Source: Synergistales bacterium (GTDB taxonomy: Bacteria > Synergistota > Synergistia > Synergistales > Synergistaceae). From it: DNA of 49,833 nucleotides. A program made the translations under genes and the position numbers. The stretch covers positions 1-49,833 of the forward strand of contig BOCB01000005.1 of the NCBI GenBank assembly GCA_026002695.1. Reading direction: 5' to 3'. The notes beneath the pieces were generated by a model. The model had not been told where the DNA came from and searched no databases. It worked only from the letters and a program-made list of their open reading frames with translations. Numbering within the stretch: position 1 is the stretch's first letter; each line of letters starts with the position of its first letter. Below are positions 41,277 to 48,824 of this stretch, piece after piece.

Positions 41277-42386
41277 ATGGGCAAATCAAAAGTTTTTTTC
41301 ACTGACATGAGGTGCGGCGTCGGGACGAGCCTTCTGAAGAAATTCGGCGCGCTCATTGACGGCGCGGGAATCGAGAATATTGACTTCGACAAAAAATATG
41401 TCGCAATAAAAATACACTTCGGGGAGCCGGGCAACCTCGCCTTCCTGAGGCCGAATTTCGCCAAGGTCGCGGCGGACAGGATAAAGGCCCTCGGCGGCAA
41501 GCCGTTCCTGACGGACAGCAACACCCTCTACGTGGGGCGGCGCAACAACGCGCTCGTCCACTTGGAGGCGGCTTACGAGAACGGGTACTCGCCCTTTTCG
41601 ACGGGATGTCACGTGATCATCGCCGACGGGCTGAAGGGCACGGACGACGTCGAAGCGCCGGTGCGCGGCGGCGTGTATGTCAAGACGGCCAAGATAGGGC
41701 GCGCCATCATGGACGCCGACGTCGTCATATCGCTGAGTCACTTCAAGGGGCACGAGCTTACGGGCTTCGGCGGCGCGATAAAGAACCTCGGCATGGGCTC
41801 CGGCAGCAGAGCCGGCAAGATGCTCATGCACAACGACGGCAAGCCGGAGGTGGAGATCGATCGCTGCCGGGGCTGCCGCAAGTGCGAGTCCTTCTGCGAG
41901 CAGGGGGCGTTCGTGTTCAGGGACGGTAAGGCTTCGATAGACCACAACAAGTGCGTCGGCTGCGGCTTCTGTATAGGCTCATGCAACTTTCACGCCATCA
42001 GCAACGGCGAGTGGGCGTCCAACGACATTCTCAACGGCAAGATGGCCGAGTACGCGAAGGCCGTCGTCGACGGGCGCCCCCATTTTCACATATCGGTGGC
42101 GAATCAGGTCTCCCCGTACTGCGACTGTCACGCCGAGAACGACGCCGCCATCGTCCCCGACATAGGCATGTTCGCGTCGTTCGACCCCGTGGCGATTGAC
42201 AAGGCCTGTATCGACGCGGTGAACGCCGCTCCGGCGATCAAGAGCAGCCTTCTCGCCGAGAGGGCGCTTGCGGGCGGCGATCACTTCACGGAAATTCACC
42301 CGTCCACGGACTGGCGCTCGCAGATAGCCCACGCGGAAAAGATCGGCCTCGGCAGCGGCGAATACGAATTAGTGAATCTGAGGTAA
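41277..42386 (+). CDS. DUF362 domain protein with two 4Fe-4S clusters
   Basis: 369 residues. The DUF362 part (KSKVFFTDMR..., IKIHFGEPGNLAFLRP, SLSHFKGHELTGFGGAIKNLGMG) surrounds a ferredoxin-like insert with two CxxCxxCxxxC/C motifs: CRGCRKCESFC and CVGCGFCIGSC. Proteins of this family are common in anaerobes and are thought to act in electron transfer or metal handling; the precise reaction is unknown. GGAGGG precedes the ATG. Confidence 0.85.
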   Translation: MGKSKVFFTDMRCGVGTSLLKKFGALIDGAGIENIDFDKKYVAIKIHFGEPGNLAFLRPNFAKVAADRIKALGGKPFLTDSNTLYVGRRNNALVHLEAAYENGYSPFSTGCHVIIADGLKGTDDVEAPVRGGVYVKTAKIGRAIMDADVVISLSHFKGHELTGFGGAIKNLGMGSGSRAGKMLMHNDGKPEVEIDRCRGCRKCESFCEQGAFVFRDGKASIDHNKCVGCGFCIGSCNFHAISNGEWASNDILNGKMAEYAKAVVDGRPHFHISVANQVSPYCDCHAENDAAIVPDIGMFASFDPVAIDKACIDAVNAAPAIKSSLLAERALAGGDHFTEIHPSTDWRSQIAHAEKIGLGSGEYELVNLR

Positions 42387-42422
42387 AATTCAGGCTTAGT
42401 AGGGCGGCCAACCCCGAAAAAC

Positions 42423-42444
42423 GGGCGACCGGGGGCGGCCGCCC
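42423..42444. repeat. REP-like palindrome, twin of the dnaX element
   Basis: GGGCGACC-GGGGGC-GGCCGCCC, differing from the dnaX copy by one base in the right arm. It lies between two convergent genes. Confidence 0.65.
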
Positions 42445-42449
42445 CCGCG

Positions 42450-43580
42450 TCACCTGTAAAAATCGGCCAGAGGGTATTCTTTTCTCACGTCCGAGAGGAC
42501 GGCTTGTATATTTTCACGCAGAACGGCAACCGGCTCAGTGCCCTCAATTACCTCCCCGGATGAAACGACGCGGCGTCCTTCGATGAAGAGGGCCTCCCCT
42601 TGGCGCTCGTCCTCCACCCTTATGTCGTAGGGGGCTATTTCCACTTGCAGGACCTCGTCTAAGACACGCGCCGTTTTATCGAACAGCTCGCGCGCGGCTG
42701 CGCCGGGAACACCCTTCCAAACGACACGGCCGTCTATGGTGAGGCGCAGGTCGCCGGACGTTTCGCTCACCGCCGGGCGCAGTACGCCGAGCGAATACTT
42801 CCTGTTCAGGGGAAGGCCGCGTTCCTCCATGTATTTCGCGGAGGCTTCTATCCTCTCCTCCGCGTCCGGGTGCGTGCGGTATATGCCCGGGTCGGCGTAG
42901 GCGCGCTTCAGGGTGTCCTCCCTCATGCGCTCCTGGAGGGTCAGCATCCCGATGGGGTTGTAGCCGGCGTTCGCGAGGGCGTCTATGCCGTGGGCGTCGG
43001 CGTTCTTCTCTATATCGACGCTGTACGCGCCCATGACGGCAACTTGCAGGGCGTTCGCGGCCATTATCGCCGCGCCGTGCCCCCGGCTCGCTATTATCGC
43101 GGCGATCGCGAGCAGCGTCATGCGATCGTTGCGCGCCATCTGCGTGATGACGTGCTTTCTGTCGGCGTGGGCCATCTCGTGAGCGATTACGCCCGCGAGC
43201 TCGAGGTCGGTTCTCACGAAGCCGAGCATCCCCGTCGTTACGTAGAGCGGTCCTCCCGCTATGGCGAAGGCGTTTATCATCTTGTGGTCGATTATTTTGG
43301 CTTTGTAGGGCAGGCGGCGCTCCATGTACGGGGCGAGGCGGCTCACTATCATGTCGACGCGCGCCAGGGCGGCGGGGTTCGAGACGAGGGTCATGGACTT
43401 TTCAACGGAGGCCGCGCCTTCGCGCGCTAATTTTGCCTCGTAAGGGGTCGCGTCAGAAGCCGCGCCGGACGAGACGCCGCCGGATACCGAGGCGGGAGCG
43501 GCGTGTACCGCTCCCGCAAAGAGCGCGAACGTCATTATGAGCGCGCTCATGTATATAATATATGGAAACTTCTTCGTCAT
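42450..43580 (-). CDS. M48 family metalloprotease, exported
   Basis: Signal peptide (MTKKFPYIIYMSALIMTFAL ... VHAA) followed by a peptidase domain with the zinc motif HEMAH inside GVIAHEMAHADRKHV and a downstream EKNADAHGIDALANAGYNP, whose Glu is the third zinc ligand. It resembles the catalytic part of periplasmic BepA/YcaL-type proteases that remove stalled outer-membrane proteins, but lacks recognisable TPR repeats; the C-terminal 110 residues are unassigned. It lies behind flgN but is separated by a dispersed repeat. Confidence 0.85.
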   Translation of the reverse strand: MTKKFPYIIYMSALIMTFALFAGAVHAAPASVSGGVSSGAASDATPYEAKLAREGAASVEKSMTLVSNPAALARVDMIVSRLAPYMERRLPYKAKIIDHKMINAFAIAGGPLYVTTGMLGFVRTDLELAGVIAHEMAHADRKHVITQMARNDRMTLLAIAAIIASRGHGAAIMAANALQVAVMGAYSVDIEKNADAHGIDALANAGYNPIGMLTLQERMREDTLKRAYADPGIYRTHPDAEERIEASAKYMEERGLPLNRKYSLGVLRPAVSETSGDLRLTIDGRVVWKGVPGAAARELFDKTARVLDEVLQVEIAPYDIRVEDERQGEALFIEGRRVVSSGEVIEGTEPVAVLRENIQAVLSDVRKEYPLADFYR

Positions 43581-43634
43581 CGCATCCCGGCAAGCGGGGA
43601 AGACCTGATTAAATCGCCTGAACGGAATCCGGGG

Positions 43635-43669
43635 TTTTTATCGTTACCCTTTAGGCTCCTGACGATAAA
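43635..43669 (+). repeat. Dispersed repeat, copy D
   Basis: TTTTTATCGTTACCCTTTAG followed by GCTCCTGACGATAA: the most complete copy, with TTATCGT / ACGATAA arms of 7 bp. It separates the M48 gene from flgN. Confidence 0.6.
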
Positions 43670-43693
43670 TCGCTCCTCCGGGCTTTTACACTT

Positions 43694-44137
43694 TTACATT
43701 CCGCTGGCTATCCCCTGTGAATAGCCTTTCACCGCCGTGCGGTTGCGTCCGAGCCGGACGAGTTTCTTGCGCATCTCTACGATGTTGGCTTCGAGCATAC
43801 CGCGTATTGTCTCCTCGCGGGAGAGAAGGCGCTGCCCCATGCGGAGGATGTCCTCAATGCCGTCGGCTATATGTTTGTAACCGGCCTCCCCTATGCGCTC
43901 CGACAGAGCTTTCAGGAACGGCGAACTCTCTTTCCCCATTGGGATGCCCAGCGACTGCGATATTTCTCCCCATGACTCGAGCAGCGTCTCCTGGCGCGAG
44001 ATGATGCCCTGTTTGAGCCGGAGCACGTCGAGCAGGCCGTCTGTATCGGACTCGACGACGCGCTGTTCCTCTATGTCGACGAGCTGCTCCAAGGACTTGT
44101 AAAGATCCAATTCCTCATTGACCAGCGAGTTAACCAT
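43694..44137 (-). CDS. flgN: FlgN-like flagellar export chaperone
   Basis: Mostly helical protein with FlgN-family layout: an N-terminal helical pair MVNSLVNEELDLYKSLEQL, then EEQRVVESDTDGLLDVLRLKQ. FlgN guards the hook-associated proteins FlgK and FlgL before export. ATG 44137 was chosen; TTG 44158 in the same frame would overlap fliS by 11 bp. Co-transcribed with fliS. Confidence 0.75.
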   Translation of the reverse strand: MVNSLVNEELDLYKSLEQLVDIEEQRVVESDTDGLLDVLRLKQGIISRQETLLESWGEISQSLGIPMGKESSPFLKALSERIGEAGYKHIADGIEDILRMGQRLLSREETIRGMLEANIVEMRKKLVRLGRNRTAVKGYSQGIASGM

Positions 44138-44147
44138 TTCAAAAAGC

Positions 44148-44597
44148 TCAGTATGCAAAGTTAGTCCCTCCCGACGGCGGAGACGCGGCAGGCTGCTTGT
44201 CAGCCGCGTCCGTTTTCAGTTTAGTTATGGCCTCGACCCAAGTGGCTTTAAGTTCTTCCATCATTTTACGCACACGCTGAACCGGTTCCATTTCCTTTTT
44301 TACGTTTGCGTCGACGAGCTGATAGTACATATAGTCATACAGCTTCATCAACGAGACGGCGACCTCGCCGCCCTGTTCGAGGTTCAGGGTGATCATCAGT
44401 TCGCGGACGACAGCCTGAGCCCTCTTCAGGTTCGTGTTTATCTGCTCGACGTCACTCGTCTCCATTGCCCTCTCGGCGGCGGAGCACGACCTGATTCCTA
44501 TGTCGTAAGTAATCACAAGCAGCTGCTCCTTGGACGCCATCTGTATCTGATTGATCCTGTAGGTGTCCTGAGCCTGCTGCGCGAAACGTTCATCCAT
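44148..44597 (-). CDS. fliS: Flagellin chaperone FliS
   Basis: 149 residues. Typical start FAQQAQDTYRINQIQMASKE, the conserved LLVITYDIGIRSC helix, and ALNLEQGGEVAVSLMKLYDYM-type core (here LNLEQGGEVAVSLMKLYDYM). It binds the flagellin C-terminus to prevent early polymerisation; the client is probably the flagellin at the left window end. ATG 44597 follows GGAGGCGG; the frame opens earlier at an ATG that overlaps this site. Confidence 0.9.
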   Translation of the reverse strand: MDERFAQQAQDTYRINQIQMASKEQLLVITYDIGIRSCSAAERAMETSDVEQINTNLKRAQAVVRELMITLNLEQGGEVAVSLMKLYDYMYYQLVDANVKKEMEPVQRVRKMMEELKATWVEAITKLKTDAADKQPAASPPSGGTNFAY

Positions 44598-44693
44598 CAA
44601 TATCCGCCTCCTCATGTTTATTATCGGACGCCGCCTCCGCCTATTTAATATTCAGGCGGCTGAAATTAAAAAATACCGGGAAAACGTTGCCGG

Positions 44694-44729
44694 GAAAAAC
44701 CGCCGCGTCCTTGACGGTAGGGCGCGGCG
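44694..44729 (-). terminator. Terminator of the 45-aa small gene
   Basis: CGCCGCG/CGCGGCG 7-bp stem followed on the minus strand by GTTTTT. Confidence 0.7.
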
Positions 44730-44755
44730 ATGATACAATCGCCCTCGGAGAGAAT

Positions 44756-44893
44756 TTACTGGCCTCTCACAAGATCGATTATTACTTCGATCAAGCGGAG
44801 GATAAATTCACCTAAGGGGACAAGGGCTAACACTTGGTCGAGTGAGCCTTGTTCCCTTTCGTTCTCAGGAAGGCGGTTATTGTCTTCCGACAT
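44756..44893 (-). CDS. Small protein, 45 aa, with its own promoter and terminator
   Basis: An ideal AAAGGAGGTG precedes the ATG at 44893. The product starts with a polar MSEDNNRLPENEREQGS and continues as one amphipathic or hydrophobic helix (LALVPLGEFILRLIEVIIDL) ending VRGQ. On the minus strand TTGCGG (44970-44975) and TAAAAT (44948-44953) lie 16 bp apart upstream, and an intrinsic terminator follows. The whole forms an independent small transcription unit. I do not recognise the family; the helix could insert in or lie on the membrane. Confidence 0.6.
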   Translation of the reverse strand: MSEDNNRLPENEREQGSLDQVLALVPLGEFILRLIEVIIDLVRGQ

Positions 44894-45022
44894 CGTTTCA
44901 CCTCCTTTCACAGAGAAACCCGGGGAACTCCCAAGTCCGCCGAAGATATTTTAACATTAATGTAAGACGCCGCAATACGTAAAATCTGAAAACGCAAAAA
45001 CGCCCGAAATACAAATATTCCC

Positions 45023-45056
45023 TTGACATTCGATTAAGAATCGTGGTATATATAAT
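45023..45056 (+). promoter_or_regulatory. Promoter of the SLH porin with an internal inverted repeat
   Basis: A perfect TTGACA (45023-45028) is followed by TATATA (45047-45052), which overlaps TATAAT (45051-45056). Between them CGATT-aag-AATCG forms a short palindrome at 45031-45043, a possible operator. Confidence 0.65.
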
Positions 45057-45061
45057 ACATC

Positions 45062-45306
45062 ACATTGCTTTCGTTCAAAATATCCCGACGGCAGAGGAAG
45101 GAGGGAAAACCCCCGACGCCAATACGGAACGCGCGAAAGGGATGTGTGGGTTCACAGCTTCAAGGGGAAGCGCGGTACGTGTACGGCCGCAAGGAAACGA
45201 GGACACTTCGCGGCTAAACGAACCGCAGCCCCGGGGCGGGAGCCCGCGCCAAACGGAAGGCGTTAGCTTTCCGAACACACACACTGACACAACCTAAGGG
45301 GGTTGC
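45062..45306 (+). ncRNA. Long structured 5' leader of the SLH porin mRNA
   Basis: About 250 nt between promoter and start codon without a supported gene. A long-range pair GTGTG-G-GTTC (from 45144) with GAAC-A-CACAC (from 45273) would close a domain holding nested hairpins: GCTTC/GAAGC, GCGG/CCGC twice, GGGCGGG/CCCGC and GGAAgGC/GCtTTCC. The density of pairing resembles a riboregulator or a stabilising leader. I cannot match it to a known riboswitch, 6S, RNase P or SRP RNA. A three-codon upstream frame ATG ATA AAA TGA (45307) follows GGGGG and its stop overlaps the porin ATG. Confidence 0.5.
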
Positions 45307-45314
45307 ATGATAAA

Positions 45315-46931
45315 ATGAAAAAGTTTATGGCAATACTTGCAGCAGTGATGTTCGTCACGGTCGCGGTTCCCGCGTTCGCGGCGACGAATCCGTTCATGGA
45401 CGTGCCCGCGAACCATTGGGCATATGACGCGGTATCCCAGCTCGCCTCGCGCGGAGTTATCTCCGGTTATCCGGACGGCTCCTACAAGGGCGCGCAGCCT
45501 GCCACCCGCTACGAAATGGCCTCCGTCGTGGCCCGCGCCGTCGCCAAGATAGACATCGAGAAGGCGAGCAAGGCCGACGTCGAGACGCTGAAGAAACTCA
45601 TCGTCGAGTTCAAGGACGAGCTGGACGCCCTCGGCGTTAAGCTCGATAAACTCGACGCCCGCGTAGCGGTTATCGAGAAGGACCTCGGCGGCTGGAGCCT
45701 CGCCGGCGAACTCCGCTTCGACGCGAAGTCGGGCGGCGGCGATCATCTTGGCGGTAAGTCGTGGTACTCCGATGAATTCGCGATGTCCGGCCGCAACGAG
45801 TTCGACCTCGACAGGTATCGTATTTATCTGAGGACGCGCATCGACGAGAATACGAACTTCACGGCTCGTCTCGGCGCCGGGGGGGATGCAGCCAACACAG
45901 GCAATAAGGCGATGCTCTTCGAGCGTTACTTCGTTACGACGAAGCTCCCCTATGACGTTAGCCTCACCGTCGGCCGTCAGAACATCGACTGGGAATCCGA
46001 TCTCGGCCTGTATCACGGTAGTGAGGAAGACGGTTGGGTAACCGACTGGACGCTGAACGCGTTTGATTTCAAAAAGAGCTGGGGGATCGTTGACGCGGAG
46101 CTCCTTATTGGGCGCACCAACGGACGTGACAACGCGTGGAATCCCAGTCTGAATACTGCGACCGCTACCCCGGAGGCGTTTGCCGAGAGCAGAGAGTCCT
46201 TCCAGTTCGGCTTGAAGCTGAATGCCCAATTCAACGAGAAGTTCCGCGCCGGTCTTATCGGTCACTGGTGGTACAACGACACGGCGTGGGAGCAGTATAA
46301 GGGCTACGGGAACGAATACTGGTCTAACAGCGACTACGACACGAAGATATGGGGCATCTACGCCGGCTTCAAGTTCACCCCTGATGTCGAGTTGAAGGGC
46401 GTCTACTACAACCAGAGCAACGGTAACTTGGCCTCTCAGCCATGGGACGGCTATAGGAATGTGTATGGTGAATCAGCGAAGGCTTGGAAGGCTATACTGG
46501 ACGTCAAGCAGGAAGCCCTCAAATTCACCTCCCTTTGGATTGAGTACGGCAATATGGACAACAATTTTGTGCATAATGCGAATCCGACATACTCGGATGT
46601 TCCTTACTCGTATGCCGGCGCCGAGCTCACCGCAAACAGGCCGAATAACACCAGCACGTCGAAGGTCCTCTTCATCCGCGCCGACCAGCAGTGGAATGAG
46701 AAGTGGCGCACGTTCCTCCGCTATGGCAACGTGGACTACGACACGGCCGGGCTCGACAACACGACCAACTGGACGTTGGGTATAGGCTATCGCTACAGCC
46801 CGGCCATCGAGTTCGAGCTCGCGTATGACCACATCGACTACGGCAGCGATTGGGGCCATTATGTCACCGGTAACAGCTACCGCACCGACGACGACCACAT
46901 CGTTCGCTTCAGGACGACTGTATCGTTCTAA
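45315..46931 (+). CDS. S-layer-homology outer-membrane porin
   Basis: Signal peptide MKKFMAILAAVMFVTVAVPA-FA, then one SLH domain (NPFMDVPANHWAYDAVSQLA ... GVISGYPDGSYKG ... TRYEMASVVARAV), a short coiled coil rich in Lys/Asp, and a C-terminal beta-barrel of ~400 residues with alternating aromatic strands, ending FRTTVSF with a terminal Phe. This is the design of Omp-alpha/Mep45-type proteins that tie the outer membrane to peptidoglycan in Synergistota and Negativicutes. The promoter, long leader and strong terminator suggest high expression. ATG 45315 was chosen because the signal peptide begins there. Confidence 0.9.
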   Translation: MKKFMAILAAVMFVTVAVPAFAATNPFMDVPANHWAYDAVSQLASRGVISGYPDGSYKGAQPATRYEMASVVARAVAKIDIEKASKADVETLKKLIVEFKDELDALGVKLDKLDARVAVIEKDLGGWSLAGELRFDAKSGGGDHLGGKSWYSDEFAMSGRNEFDLDRYRIYLRTRIDENTNFTARLGAGGDAANTGNKAMLFERYFVTTKLPYDVSLTVGRQNIDWESDLGLYHGSEEDGWVTDWTLNAFDFKKSWGIVDAELLIGRTNGRDNAWNPSLNTATATPEAFAESRESFQFGLKLNAQFNEKFRAGLIGHWWYNDTAWEQYKGYGNEYWSNSDYDTKIWGIYAGFKFTPDVELKGVYYNQSNGNLASQPWDGYRNVYGESAKAWKAILDVKQEALKFTSLWIEYGNMDNNFVHNANPTYSDVPYSYAGAELTANRPNNTSTSKVLFIRADQQWNEKWRTFLRYGNVDYDTAGLDNTTNWTLGIGYRYSPAIEFELAYDHIDYGSDWGHYVTGNSYRTDDDHIVRFRTTVSF

Positions 46932-46952
46932 ACGGGATTCAAACGGTTAAAT

Positions 46953-46986
46953 AAAAGGGCGGGGGAGCGCTCCCCCGCCCTTTTTT
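46953..46986 (+). terminator. Strong intrinsic terminator of the porin gene
   Basis: GGGCGGGGGAGC pairs with GCTCCCCCGCCC and is followed by TTTTTT. Confidence 0.95.
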
Positions 46987-47047
46987 GCGGTGCCGTGTTG
47001 AAAAATAGCGCTTGCGAATGCGGGGGAGGGTGTTATATAATGTAGGC

Positions 47048-47175
47048 GGCCCCGAGTGGGATGCCCGATTAAGGGTGGGCCTCAATCGGACGAGATTACG
47101 CCCAATCTACGGCCTACGCCATGAGATCTTCAAGATAATAGTCGCCTGTATGTTAAACAGGCGGCTATTTATTTT
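47048..47175 (+). ncRNA. Predicted antisense RNA of cassette 1
   Basis: Promoter TTGCGA (47012-47017), 18 bp, TATAAT (47036-47041). The RNA begins with GGCGGCCCCGAGTGGG, a hairpin with CCGATT/AATCGG arms, and ends after CGCCTGT/ACAGGCG and a T-rich stretch. It is complementary to the 3' part and 3' UTR of the peptide mRNA at 47107-47193. Confidence 0.55.
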
Positions 47176-47193
47176 GATGACTACGATCAACAT
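47107..47193 (-). CDS. Cassette 1 peptide, 28 aa, toxin-like
   Basis: Start MLIVVIKI, core RLFNIQA, end ISWRRP: a short hydrophobic and basic helix. GGGAGGGGGTG precedes the ATG. Minus promoter TTGCAA (47305-47310), 17 bp, TATAAT (47282-47287). The 5' UTR holds a GCCCCG/CGGGGGC hairpin, and CACC can pair with the GGTG of the ribosome site. Almost identical to cassette 5. Toxicity is inferred from architecture only. Confidence 0.6.
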   Translation of the reverse strand: MLIVVIKINSRLFNIQATIILKISWRRP

Positions 47194-47524
47194 TTGGCAT
47201 CACCCCCTCCCATGTGTAATTTCCATAGGTGTTAATGAGGGCGTCCTTCCCAGCGCCCCCGTTCATCGGGGCCGCGCGGATATTATATCGCGTCAGCGAG
47301 GCATTTGCAAGATATGTAGCGATTTATGCGGTTTGAAAAATAAGGCGATACAGGCATATTGGATTGATAAGCAAAGCACGCTGGGGTGAAAGGGTGTTTT
47401 GTTGCGGGGGCGGCGGAAAGATAGAGCGGGGCAAAAGAACGGGCGGCAAAATGCCGCCCCTACGGGGTGCCGTGTTGAAAAATAGCGCTTGCGAATGCGG
47501 GGGAGGGTGTTATATAATATAGGC

Positions 47525-47662
47525 GGTCCCGAGTGGGATGCCTTACCGAGGCGGCTCCTCGGTAAGGACTTACATCTTACCTAAAGCCAAAAGCCGACTA
47601 TGGCTCTCAGCAGTTTTAAGATCGCCTTCCGGACGCGCCAAATTCGCGCCGGAAGGTTTTTC
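47525..47662 (+). ncRNA. Predicted antisense RNA of cassette 2
   Basis: Promoter TTGCGA (47489-47494), 18 bp, TATAAT (47513-47518). A 10-bp hairpin CCTTACCGAG/CTCGGTAAGG takes the place of the cassette 1 hairpin. The RNA ends at a strong terminator (CCTTCCGG...CCGGAAGG, TTTTT) that lies inside the antisense of the peptide ORF. Confidence 0.65.
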
Positions 47663-47679
47663 TTCCGCTTCTTAGCCAT
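47581..47679 (-). CDS. Cassette 2 peptide, 32 aa, cationic, toxin-like
   Basis: Starts MAKKRKKNLPARIWRVRK and ends AIVGFWL: a strongly basic N-terminus with a hydrophobic C-terminal helix, different from the other cassettes but in the same place. GGGAGGAGGTG precedes the ATG. Minus promoter TTGTGA (47792-47797), 17 bp, TATAAT (47769-47774). CACCT upstream can pair with AGGTG of the ribosome site, as in the other classes. Confidence 0.6.
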   Translation of the reverse strand: MAKKRKKNLPARIWRVRKAILKLLRAIVGFWL

Positions 47680-48000
47680 CGACTTCACCTCCTCCCATGC
47701 GCAAATACTCCACAGGTGTTGATGAGGCGTCCTCTCTCGCGCCCCATGTTACCGGAGCCGCGAGGGGTATTATATCGTATTAACGCGGTATTCACAAGCC
47801 GCGCCACAAAGAACGGCAGGGCCGTATGGAGTTAAGGCACAAAAAACGGATATTTTTTAATCGAAAAAAATGCCAAACTGGTAATAATGGAGTTTATGAA
47901 ACGGCCCTGCAAAGAACGTGCGGCAAATGCCGCTCCTACGGGGTGCCGTGTTAAAAAATAGCGCTTGCGAATGCGGGGGAGGGTGTTATATAATATAGGC

Positions 48001-48130
48001 GGCCCCGAGTGGGAATTCTTGCTGAGGTGGGTGAGACCTCAGCAAGGTGTTACATCCCGCCTATGGCCTAAGCCATGTGATTTTGAGAATGAAGGCCGCC
48101 TGTATATTAAACAGGCGGTTCTTCATTTTA
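48001..48130 (+). ncRNA. Predicted antisense RNA of cassette 3
   Basis: Promoter TTGCGA (47965-47970), 18 bp, TATAAT (47989-47994). Hairpin CTTGCTGAGGT/ACCTCAGCAAG, then the end hairpin CCGCCTGT/ACAGGCGG followed by a T-rich stretch. It is antisense to the peptide at 48061-48147. Confidence 0.55.
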
Positions 48131-48147
48131 AGAACCAAAATCAACAT
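48061..48147 (-). CDS. Cassette 3 peptide, 28 aa, toxin-like
   Basis: Start MLILVLKMKN, core RLFNIQA, end ITWLRP. GGAGGAGGTG lies before the ATG. Minus promoter TTGCAA (48255-48260), 17 bp, TATAAT (48232-48237). Homologous to cassettes 1, 4 and 5. Upstream of the ATG the classes differ by an indel, while the frame downstream of it is kept, which supports this ATG as the start. Confidence 0.6.
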   Translation of the reverse strand: MLILVLKMKNRLFNIQAAFILKITWLRP

Positions 48148-48375
48148 CGGCATCACCTCCTCCATGTGTAATGTCCACAGGTGTAACGAGGCGTCCTTCC
48201 CAGCGCCCCCGTTCATCGGGGCCGCGCGGATATTATATCGCGTTAGTGAGGCATTTGCAAGATATGCAGTGATTTGCGCGGTTTGAAAAATAAGGCGATA
48301 AAATACCGCCCCTACGGGGTGTCGTGTTAAAAATAGCGCTTGCGAATGCGGGGGAGGGTGTTATATAATATAGGC

Positions 48376-48503
48376 GGCCCCGAGTGGGAATTCTTGCTGA
48401 GGTGGTCAGACCTCAGCAAGGTGTTATATCCCGCCTATGGCCTAAGCCATGTGATTTTGAGGATGAAGGCCGCCTGTATATTAAACAGGCGGCTCTTCAT
48501 TTT
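48376..48503 (+). ncRNA. Predicted antisense RNA of cassette 4
   Basis: Promoter TTGCGA (48340-48345), 18 bp, TATAAT (48364-48369). The same hairpin class as cassette 3, with a shorter loop, and the same end hairpin. Antisense to 48435-48521. Confidence 0.55.
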
Positions 48504-48521
48504 AAGAACCAAAATCAACAT
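48435..48521 (-). CDS. Cassette 4 peptide, 28 aa, toxin-like
   Basis: Differs from the cassette 3 peptide by one residue (Ser for Asn at position 10). Minus promoter TTGCAA (48629-48634), 17 bp, TATAAT (48606-48611), ribosome site GGAGGAGGTG. A longer frame to 48698 exists, but only these 28 codons are conserved between copies. Confidence 0.6.
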   Translation of the reverse strand: MLILVLKMKSRLFNIQAAFILKITWLRP

Positions 48522-48735
48522 CGGCATCACCTCCTCCATGTGTAATGTCCACAGGTGTAACGAGGCGTCCTTCTCAGCGCCCCCGTTCATCGGGGCCGCG
48601 CGGATATTATATCGCGTTAGTGAGGCATTTGCAAGATATGCCGTGATTTGTGCGGTTTGAAAAATAAGGTGATACGGGCATATTGGATTGATAAGCAAAG
48701 CGCGCTGGAGCGGAAGGATGTTTTGTCACGCGGGC

Positions 48736-48792
48736 GGGGGAGTTTATAAAATCCCCCGTTCTTTTTTTGTTGTTGTGTTTGTATGCTATAAT
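48736..48792 (+). promoter_or_regulatory. Terminator and extended -10 promoter before hicBA
   Basis: GGGGGA/TCCCCC hairpin with a T-rich tail (48736-48769), then TGC-TATAAT (48784-48792). The same pair stands before the rpn gene at about 49675-49727, so this module was duplicated with the cassette. Confidence 0.6.
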
Positions 48793-48824
48793 CATTTTAA
48801 GGTAATGGGGGGGAGCGTGTGGTT

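Larger units (their letters stand above)
46990..48775. repeat. Array of toxin-antitoxin-like cassettes, copies 1-4
   Basis: Four tandem cassettes start near 46990, 47461, 47941 and 48316; a fifth follows at 49247. Shared parts, plus strand: AAAATAGCGCTTGCGAATGC, then GGGGGAGGGTGTTATATAAT (promoter), GGCGGCCCCGAGTGGGA, a class-specific hairpin, the antisense of a small ORF, the antisense of a GGAGGAGGTG site, and a minus-strand promoter TTGCAA-17-TATAAT (TTGTGA in copy 2). Copies 1, 4 and 5 extend to the right with CATATTGGATTGATAAGCAA. Confidence 0.9.

Noticed and set aside
45043..45297. 84-codon frame in the porin leader
   Set aside because: No ribosome site, biased composition without protein character, and it lies in a stretch that folds strongly as RNA.
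45062..45306. 6S RNA, RNase P RNA or SRP RNA as the identity of the porin leader
   Set aside because: The hallmark segments of these RNAs are missing, and the element lies between a promoter and a highly expressed gene.
47048..47178. T-box or other known riboswitch in the cassette RNAs
   Set aside because: No T-box specifier loop or AGGGTGGNACCGCG-type bulge is present, and the RNA ends within an opposing peptide ORF instead of leading into a gene.
48435..48698. 87-codon minus frame containing the cassette 4 peptide
   Set aside because: Only the last 28 codons are conserved between cassettes; copies 1 and 5 have an indel before the inner ATG, and the predicted transcript starts well inside the longer frame.
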